Shown one piece after another: positions 58,939-64,000 of a stretch of DNA of 64,000 bases. The stretch's first letter is position 1, and every line of letters starts with the position of its first letter. A program made the position numbers and the translations under genes. The notes beneath the pieces are model-generated. The model saw only the letters and a program-made list of their open reading frames with translations. It ran no database searches and was not told the origin of the DNA. The DNA is from Prevotella sp. Its GTDB lineage: Bacteria > Bacillota > Clostridia > Oscillospirales > Ruminococcaceae. Where the stretch lies: positions 1 to 64,000 of the forward strand of contig JAMPIC010000009.1 in NCBI GenBank assembly GCA_023663025.1, written 5' to 3'.

Positions 58939-58972
58939 GCCGTTCTCAGTCTTTTTAAAAGGAGTAACCGTT

Positions 58973-59488
58973 ATGAAAACAACGCAAACCGTTCAAACGA
59001 AAAAATTATGTATCGCCTGCATTCTGTGCGCCATAGCCGTGGTGGGGAGTATGTTTTCCTTTCCCGTTTTCGGCAGCAGATGCGCCCCCGTTCAGCATAT
59101 GGTGAACATTCTCTGCGCGGTGACGCTGGGTCCCTGGTACGGCTTGGGAGTAGCTTTTACCGCAAGCCTTATCCGCAACATTTTCGGTCTGGGCAGCCTT
59201 ATGGCTTTTCCGGGAAGTATGTTCGGCGCGCTGCTGTGCGGGATCGTTTACCGCAAGGCGAAAAATATCCCCCTTACCCTTGCCGCCGAGGTTTTCGGCA
59301 CAGCTGTTTTGGGAGGACTTTACGCCTATCCCGTGGCGGTTTTTCTTATGGGACAAAGCGCGGGGGAGATCGCTTTCTATGCCTACATAGTTCCGTTTCT
59401 GGTATCCACGGCGGGCGGCGCGGTGCTGTCCGGGATACTGCTTGCGGCTGTGGGAAAAACGGGAATAATAAAACGTCTTGCCGAATAA
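58973..59488 (+). CDS. thiW: ECF transporter S component ThiW
   Basis: The 171-residue membrane protein has five to six helices with ThiW features: LCIACILCAIAVVGSMFSFPVFGSRCAPVQHMVNILCAVTLGPWYGLGVAFTASLIRNIFGLGSLMAFPGSMFGALLCGIVY. It is the substrate-binding unit of an energy-coupling-factor transporter, thought to carry a thiazole or related thiamine precursor. The shared EcfA/T module is not encoded here. AAAAGGAG supports the ATG. First gene of the thiamine operon. Confidence 0.92.
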   Translation: MKTTQTVQTKKLCIACILCAIAVVGSMFSFPVFGSRCAPVQHMVNILCAVTLGPWYGLGVAFTASLIRNIFGLGSLMAFPGSMFGALLCGIVYRKAKNIPLTLAAEVFGTAVLGGLYAYPVAVFLMGQSAGEIAFYAYIVPFLVSTAGGAVLSGILLAAVGKTGIIKRLAE

Positions 59489-59502
59489 GGGAGGGATCGG
59501 AA

Positions 59503-60324
59503 ATGTTTAAGGAAATGCTCGAAAACGTCAGAAAAAATCACCCCCTGATACACAATATCACGAATTACGTCACCGTGAACGACTGCGCGAATATTCTGCT
59601 TGCCTGCGGGGGATCGCCCATTATGTCCGACGATATCGGCGATGTGGAGGACATCACCGCTGTCTGCGGCGGACTTAACATCAATATCGGCACGCTGAAC
59701 AGCCGCACTGTTCCTTCCATGCTTGCGGCGGGGAAAAAAGCCAACGAGCTGGGTCACCCCGTCCTGCTCGACCCCGTGGGAGCGGGAGCGTCCCGTATGA
59801 GGACGGAGACCGCCTTGAAGCTTCTGGACGGGGTAAGGTTCGCGGTCATACGGGGGAATATTTCCGAGATAAAGGCTCTTGCCGCGGGAAACGGCGCCGC
59901 AAAAGGAGTTGACGCCGATCCCGCCGACCGAGTTACCGAGGAAAATCTTGAGAGCGCGTGCGCTTTCGTGAAAGCGTTCGCCCGAAAAACGGGAGCTGTC
60001 GTCGCGGTCACGGGCGCGGTTGACATTGCTGCGGACGGCGAAAGGGCTTACTGCATTTTCAACGGTCACCCCATGATGAGCAGCGTTACGGGGACGGGCT
60101 GTCAGCTTTCCGCGATGACGGCGGCGTATGTTACGGCGAACCCCGGAAACGTCCTCGAAGCGGCGGCGGCTTCGGTCTGCGCAATGGGCGTATGCGGGGA
60201 AATAGCTTTTGAGAGGCTTTCTCCCGCCGACGGGAACGCGTCCTATCGGAACTATATCATTGACGCGGTTTACAATCTGAAAGGCGGAGTTTTGGAGAAA
60301 AGGGCAAGATATAAGATCCTGTAA
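59503..60324 (+). CDS. thiM: hydroxyethylthiazole kinase ThiM
   Basis: The 273-residue ribokinase-fold enzyme has NHPLIHNITNYVTVNDCANILLACGGSPIMSDD, LLDPVGAGASRMRTETALKLL and VTGTGCQLSAMTAAYV with the catalytic cysteine/GTGC loop. It phosphorylates hydroxyethylthiazole for thiamine salvage. ATG 59503 has GGGAGGG upstream. It follows thiW by 14 bp and matches its proposed thiazole substrate. Confidence 0.96.
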   Translation: MFKEMLENVRKNHPLIHNITNYVTVNDCANILLACGGSPIMSDDIGDVEDITAVCGGLNINIGTLNSRTVPSMLAAGKKANELGHPVLLDPVGAGASRMRTETALKLLDGVRFAVIRGNISEIKALAAGNGAAKGVDADPADRVTEENLESACAFVKAFARKTGAVVAVTGAVDIAADGERAYCIFNGHPMMSSVTGTGCQLSAMTAAYVTANPGNVLEAAAASVCAMGVCGEIAFERLSPADGNASYRNYIIDAVYNLKGGVLEKRARYKIL

Positions 60325-60363
60325 AATTGCTGCGGTTATTTTTACTTCCGAAAGGAGTTTTTT

Positions 60364-61005
60364 ATGAAATGTTCAAAGGAAACCATGCTTCTTTACGCTG
60401 TCACGGACAGAAGCTGGCTCGGGAAACAAACTCTGTGCGAACAGGTGGAATCCGCTCTCAAAGGCGGAGCTACCTGCGTTCAGCTCCGTGAAAAGGAACT
60501 GGACGAAGCCGCTTTCCTCGAGGAAGCCGCCGCTCTGAAAAAGCTCTGCGGACGGTATGGCGTGCCCCTCATCATCAACGACAATGTGAACGTCGCCCTC
60601 AAATGCGGCGCGGACGGCGTACACGTCGGGCAGTCCGACATGGAGGCGGCGAATGTCCGCGAAGCCGTGGGGGACAAAATGATCGTCGGCGTGTCGGCTC
60701 AGACTGTGGAGCAGGCTCTTGCCGCCCAGCGGGCGGGAGCGGACTATCTGGGCGTAGGCTCGGTCTTTCCCACATCCACAAAACCCGACGCGAGCGAGGT
60801 ATCAATGCAGGTTCTGAAAGATATCTGCGCCGCCGTCGACATTCCCGTCACGGCGATAGGCGGCATAAACAAGGACAACATCTCAAAGCTTTCGGGAACG
60901 GGAGTGGACGGAGTTGCTCTCGTTTCCGCAATATTCGCCGCCGGGAACATAGAGGAGGAATGCAGACTGCTGAAAAAGCTTTCGGCGGAAATGACGTCGA
61001 AATAA
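60364..61005 (+). CDS. thiE: thiamine-phosphate synthase ThiE
   Basis: The 213-residue TIM barrel has the ThiE motifs CVQLREKELDEAAFLEEA, INDNVNVALKCGADGVHVGQSDM, YLGVGSVFPTSTKPDASEV and VTAIGGINKDNI. It joins HMP-PP and thiazole phosphate to thiamine phosphate. RBS GAAAGGAG. Full length. Confidence 0.96.
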   Translation: MKCSKETMLLYAVTDRSWLGKQTLCEQVESALKGGATCVQLREKELDEAAFLEEAAALKKLCGRYGVPLIINDNVNVALKCGADGVHVGQSDMEAANVREAVGDKMIVGVSAQTVEQALAAQRAGADYLGVGSVFPTSTKPDASEVSMQVLKDICAAVDIPVTAIGGINKDNISKLSGTGVDGVALVSAIFAAGNIEEECRLLKKLSAEMTSK

Positions 61006-61096
61006 TTTTCGGACCTGCGTTTCGCGGTTCTGCAGCGGCAGACTGAGGGCACCGCCTTTTGCCGCTTTATAAAAATAATGCAAAGGAAGTATTTGA

Positions 61097-61900
61097 ATGA
61101 GAACAGCATTATCAATCGCTGGCAGTGATTGCAGCGGAGGCGCCGGTATTCAGGCTGACATCAAGACAATGACCGTAAACGGCGTTTACGCCATGAGCGC
61201 GGTAACGGCTCTCACGGCGCAGAACACCGAGGGCGTGTCGGGAATATCGGAGGTCTCGCCGGAGTTTCTGAAAAACCAGCTGGACATGATCTTTACGGAC
61301 ATTTTTCCCGACGCGGTGAAGATCGGTATGGTCTCCTCCGCGGAGCTTATCGGGGTCATCGCCGAACGGCTGAGATTTTACGGGGCGAAAAACATCGCGG
61401 TCGATCCCGTGATGGTGGCGACAAGCGGCTCGAAGCTTCTAAAAACCGACGCGGTATCCGCTTTGGCGCGGGAGCTTCTTCCCCTTGCGGCTGTGACTAC
61501 GCCGAATATTCCCGAGGCGGAAATCCTGTCGGGCATGACAATACGCACCCGTGAGGATATGGAACGCGCCGCTGAAAAAATTTCCGAAGAAAATTCCTGC
61601 GCCGTGCTTCTCAAAGGAGGACATTCCCTCAGCGACGCGGACGACGTTCTCTGTAACGGCGGCGTGTTAAAGTGGTTTAAGGGCAGGCGGATAGACAACC
61701 CCAACACCCACGGTACGGGCTGCACTCTGTCAAGCGCGATAGCCGCAAACCTTGCAAAGGGATTTTCCCTCGAGGAAGCTGTGGAAAGGTCGAAGGAGTA
61801 CGTTTCGGGCGCGCTTGCGGCGATGCTCGATCTGGGGAAGGGCAGCGGTCCCATGAACCACGCCTTTGCTCTTGACGGAAAATTTTCCGAAGAAAAATAA
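61097..61900 (+). CDS. thiD: HMP/HMP-P kinase ThiD
   Basis: The 267-residue ribokinase-fold enzyme has [67 protein letters not shown] and [18 protein letters not shown] with the catalytic loop. It phosphorylates HMP and HMP-P. The RBS is AAAGGAA. The 91-bp gap after thiE shows no other feature. Confidence 0.96.
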   Translation: MRTALSIAGSDCSGGAGIQADIKTMTVNGVYAMSAVTALTAQNTEGVSGISEVSPEFLKNQLDMIFTDIFPDAVKIGMVSSAELIGVIAERLRFYGAKNIAVDPVMVATSGSKLLKTDAVSALARELLPLAAVTTPNIPEAEILSGMTIRTREDMERAAEKISEENSCAVLLKGGHSLSDADDVLCNGGVLKWFKGRRIDNPNTHGTGCTLSSAIAANLAKGFSLEEAVERSKEYVSGALAAMLDLGKGSGPMNHAFALDGKFSEEK

Positions 61901-61928
61901 ACCCGAATACCAAAAAGGAGAACTTAAA

Positions 61929-63239
61929 ATGACCGATCAAACCTACAGCACCCAAATGGAAGCCGCGCGTAAAGGCATCGTCACCCGCGAACTGAAAACC
62001 GTGGCGGAAAAGGAAAAAATGTCCGTTGAGGAGCTTATGCCCCTTGTCGCAAGCGGAAAAGCCGTTATCCCCGCCAATAAGAACCACGCCTGTCTCGACC
62101 CGGAGGGCGTGGGGGCGGCGCTCCGCACGAAGATAAACGTAAATTTGGGAGTTTCCCGCGACTGCAAGGACTACGATATTGAAATGAAAAAGGTTATGTC
62201 CGCTGTGGATATGGGCGCGGAGGCTATTATGGATCTGTCCAGCCACGGCGACACGCAGCCGTTCCGCAGAAAGCTGACGGCGGAATGTCCCGCCATGATA
62301 GGGACTGTCCCCGTGTACGACAGCGTTATCCACTACCGCCGCGACCTCGATACTCTCACCGCGAAAGACTTTATCGACGTTGTGCGTCTCCACGCGCAGG
62401 ACGGTGTGGATTTCGTCACCCTGCACTGCGGTATCACCCGCAAGACCATCGATCAGATACGCAGACACAAGCGGAAGATGAATATTGTTTCCCGAGGCGG
62501 CTCGCTGGTTTTTGCCTGGATGTGCATGACGGGTGAGGAAAATCCTTTCTACGAATACTACGATGAGATACTCGGCATTTGCAGGGAGTACGACGTTACC
62601 GTATCTTTGGGGGACGCGTGCCGTCCCGGCTGTCTCGCGGACGCTACCGACGTGTGCCAGATAGAGGAGCTTGTCCGTTTGGGAGAGCTTACCAAACGGG
62701 CATGGGAAAAGGACGTCCAGGTCATGGTTGAGGGTCCGGGACACGTCCCCATGGATCAGATAGCGGCAAATATGAAAGTCCAGCAGACAATATGCATGGG
62801 CGCACCGTTTTACGTTCTCGGACCTTTGGTTACGGACATTGCTCCCGGCTACGACCACATCACGGGAGCTATCGGCGGGGCGATCGCCGCAATGAACGGA
62901 GCGGCTTTCCTGTGCTATGTCACCCCTGCGGAGCACCTTGCGCTGCCCAATGTGGAGGACGTGAAGCAGGGCATAATCGCAAGCAAGATCGCCGCTCACG
63001 CTGCGGATATCGCAAAGGGAGTGCGCGGAGCGAGAGATATCGACGACCGCATGGGAGACGCCCGCCGCGCTCTCGACTGGGAAGCTCAGTGGGAATGCGC
63101 TCTCGACCCCGAGACCGCAAAAGCTATTAGAGCCGACCGTTCCCCCGAGCACGACGACACCTGTTCCATGTGCGGAAAATTCTGCGCCGTCCGCAGCATG
63201 AACAAGGCTTTGAACGGCGAGCATATCGACATACTTTGA
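61929..63239 (+). CDS. thiC: phosphomethylpyrimidine synthase ThiC
   Basis: The 436-residue enzyme has the ThiC core [58 protein letters not shown] and the C-terminal [11 protein letters not shown], the Cx2Cx4C motif for the radical-SAM 4Fe-4S cluster. It converts aminoimidazole ribotide to HMP-P. It is the shorter bacterial form without the long N-terminal extension. ATG 61929 follows AAAAGGAG; the frame is open further up. Confidence 0.97.
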   Translation: MTDQTYSTQMEAARKGIVTRELKTVAEKEKMSVEELMPLVASGKAVIPANKNHACLDPEGVGAALRTKINVNLGVSRDCKDYDIEMKKVMSAVDMGAEAIMDLSSHGDTQPFRRKLTAECPAMIGTVPVYDSVIHYRRDLDTLTAKDFIDVVRLHAQDGVDFVTLHCGITRKTIDQIRRHKRKMNIVSRGGSLVFAWMCMTGEENPFYEYYDEILGICREYDVTVSLGDACRPGCLADATDVCQIEELVRLGELTKRAWEKDVQVMVEGPGHVPMDQIAANMKVQQTICMGAPFYVLGPLVTDIAPGYDHITGAIGGAIAAMNGAAFLCYVTPAEHLALPNVEDVKQGIIASKIAAHAADIAKGVRGARDIDDRMGDARRALDWEAQWECALDPETAKAIRADRSPEHDDTCSMCGKFCAVRSMNKALNGEHIDIL

Positions 63240-63263
63240 TAAATTCAAACGGATATAATCAAC

Positions 63264-63294
63264 CGTCCCCTGTCCGAAAAAGGCAGGGGACGGC
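63264..63294 (+). terminator. terminator of the thiamine operon
   Basis: CCGTCCCCTG (63264-63273) and CAGGGGACGG (63285-63294) form a perfect 10-bp stem 25 bp after thiC. The following T content is low. Confidence 0.7.
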
Positions 63295-63429
63295 TGATTA
63301 TGGGGTTGTATGGAAACTGCAAAAACGGGGGGATTTTTGCAGACTGTCTGTGGACGCCGCCCGCATTTCCTTTCATATGAGGACGGCATAAAAAGTCAAA
63401 ATCTTTGACAGGTAACAATACAGAAGTTT

Positions 63430-63495
63430 GTTACCCACGGGAGCATTTTGCCCTTTTTGACGCAGTACGTCCGAAAGGGTAAAGGCTCAGCCTTT
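63430..63495 (+). repeat. structured intergenic repeat, copy B
   Basis: A 66-bp segment aligned with 34366-34430: GTTACCC, palindrome-like CCCACGGG, CCCTTT/AAAGGG stem around GAC...GTC, and the identical hairpin AAAGGC-TCA-GCCTTT. The central stem keeps pairing where the two copies differ. It lies in the gap 63240-63735, which otherwise contains only the thiC terminator and the next promoter. Confidence 0.65.
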
Positions 63496-63673
63496 GGCGG
63501 CCCGTTATTTTTTCCGAACCGCCGCGCTGTAAGTCCGCTTCCGTGCGGGCAGGTTTTTATGAAAATGGATTTTGTTTTTGACTGTGATTACAGTATAGTC
63601 CCCCTTTGTGAAAACCGTATGAAAACCGCAGGAAAGACTTGTAAAAAATTGTTACGAAAATTCAAAAAATCTC

Positions 63674-63702
63674 TTGACAAGCGATAAAAGTTGTGGTAAA
63701 CT
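63674..63702 (+). promoter_or_regulatory. promoter of the tiny 3'-end transcription unit
   Basis: TTGACA (63674-63679), 17-bp spacer, TAAACT (63697-63702). Confidence 0.75.
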
Positions 63703-63735
63703 GTAAAATATTATTACGGGAAAGGGGTGAACAGT

Positions 63736-63819
63736 ATGACAATCACAATCGCAAACGCAGGAAAAATTGTCAGAACCGACCGGCGCGGAACTGTTCACGC
63801 TCTGTTTGATTTGCCGTAA
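63736..63819 (+). CDS. 27-residue small protein candidate
   Basis: A 27-codon frame (MTITIANAGKIVRTDRRGTV...) has AAAGGGGTG 7 nt before its ATG. It lies between a good promoter and a strong terminator with no larger frame between them. It reads like a small basic protein. The transcript could instead be a small RNA. No family recognised. Confidence 0.5.
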   Translation: MTITIANAGKIVRTDRRGTVHALFDLP

Positions 63820-63845
63820 AATCATGCGGAAAAGTACGGATACAG

Positions 63846-63880
63846 GCGCTCTTTCGGTTTGACCGGGAGAGCGCTTTTTG
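63846..63880 (+). terminator. terminator of the small unit
   Basis: GCGCTCT (63846-63852) and AGAGCGC (63868-63874) with inner CGG/CCG pairing, followed by TTTTTG. Confidence 0.85.
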
Positions 63881-63895
63881 TTTTTCCGTTTCGGT

Positions 63896-64000
63896 TCACG
63901 GATCGGGAAAAAACTCTCCCACGGGCACGCCGAGTATGCGGGAAAGCCCGTAAAGCTCGATGTCCGAAACGGTTCGTGTGCCGTCCTCGATACGGGAAAC
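63896..64000 (-). CDS. XRE-family regulator, 3' part only
   Basis: The minus strand is open from the window edge to TGA at 63896-63898. The 34 residues VSRIEDGTRTVSDIELYGLSRILG... match the second half of a Cro/CI-type HTH, where a tight turn and a LSRILGV helix end the domain. The N-terminus lies beyond the window, so only the end is seen. Confidence 0.7.
   Translation of the reverse strand, partial: VSRIEDGTRTVSDIELYGLSRILGVPVGEFFPDP

Noticed and set aside
58855..59502. In-frame upstream extension of thiM through thiW and the leader
   Set aside because: It overlaps ThiW in another frame and the leader RNA; ThiM homology begins at 59503 with a ribosome site.

Overview
The window looks like chromosome of a low-to-mid-GC Gram-positive anaerobe of the class Clostridia, most likely an Oscillospirales/Ruminococcus-type gut bacterium. 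The evidence is a Firmicutes-style division and cell-wall (dcw) cluster with a meso-diaminopimelate type MurE, strong Shine-Dalgarno sites (AAGGAG), many clear SigA promoters (TTGACA-17-TATAAT), a lipoprotein-type GH26 mannanase, and thiamine salvage through ThiW/ThiM. No ribosomal RNA, CRISPR array or intact transposon was seen.

Layout. 1-2.6 kb: a MarR regulator and a DUF212 membrane protein with matching promoter/operators, then decayed recombinase fragments ending at a tRNA-Leu. 2.8-5.3 kb: a beta-lactamase-fold serine hydrolase and an HD-domain protein. 5.5-20.3 kb: the dcw cluster mraZ-rsmH-ftsL-pbp-murE::murF-mraY-ftsW-murG-murA-divIB, then ftsZ on its own promoter; murE and murF are one gene, and murD, murC and ftsA are absent here. 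20.5-26.2 kb: tRNA-Thr, tRNA-Tyr, typA, yqeG, a divergent XRE/tiny-protein unit and an endonuclease IV homologue. 26.3-32.5 kb: a recombinase relic, then a four-gene minus-strand operon (two alpha/beta hydrolases, a rifampin-phosphotransferase-like protein, a MATE pump). 32.6-39.6 kb: a long sigma factor with an unexplained C-terminal half, a TetR-linked heterodimeric ABC exporter, and a broken Fe-S protein gene.

39.7-47.6 kb: a five-gene minus-strand cluster of two different dynamin-like GTPases, an M48-like protein whose metal motif has lost its first histidine, YceG and TelA. This is the best candidate for an undescribed membrane-stress or defence system in the window. 47.8-54.5 kb: a CBS/DUF21 transporter-like protein, an MFS pump behind an attenuator-like leader, a sigma/anti-sigma pair and metG. 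54.6-58.3 kb: a GntR-regulated ABC transporter, a 594-bp nested palindromic element and a GH26 mannanase. 58.5-63.3 kb: a TPP riboswitch, then a second riboswitch-like structure, then thiW-thiM-thiE-thiD-thiC. The end holds a second copy of a structured intergenic repeat, a very small transcription unit and the 3' end of an XRE regulator.

All functions are inferred by reading translated sequence and motifs; no database search was run. Start codons were chosen by Shine-Dalgarno spacing and often differ from the longest open frame.
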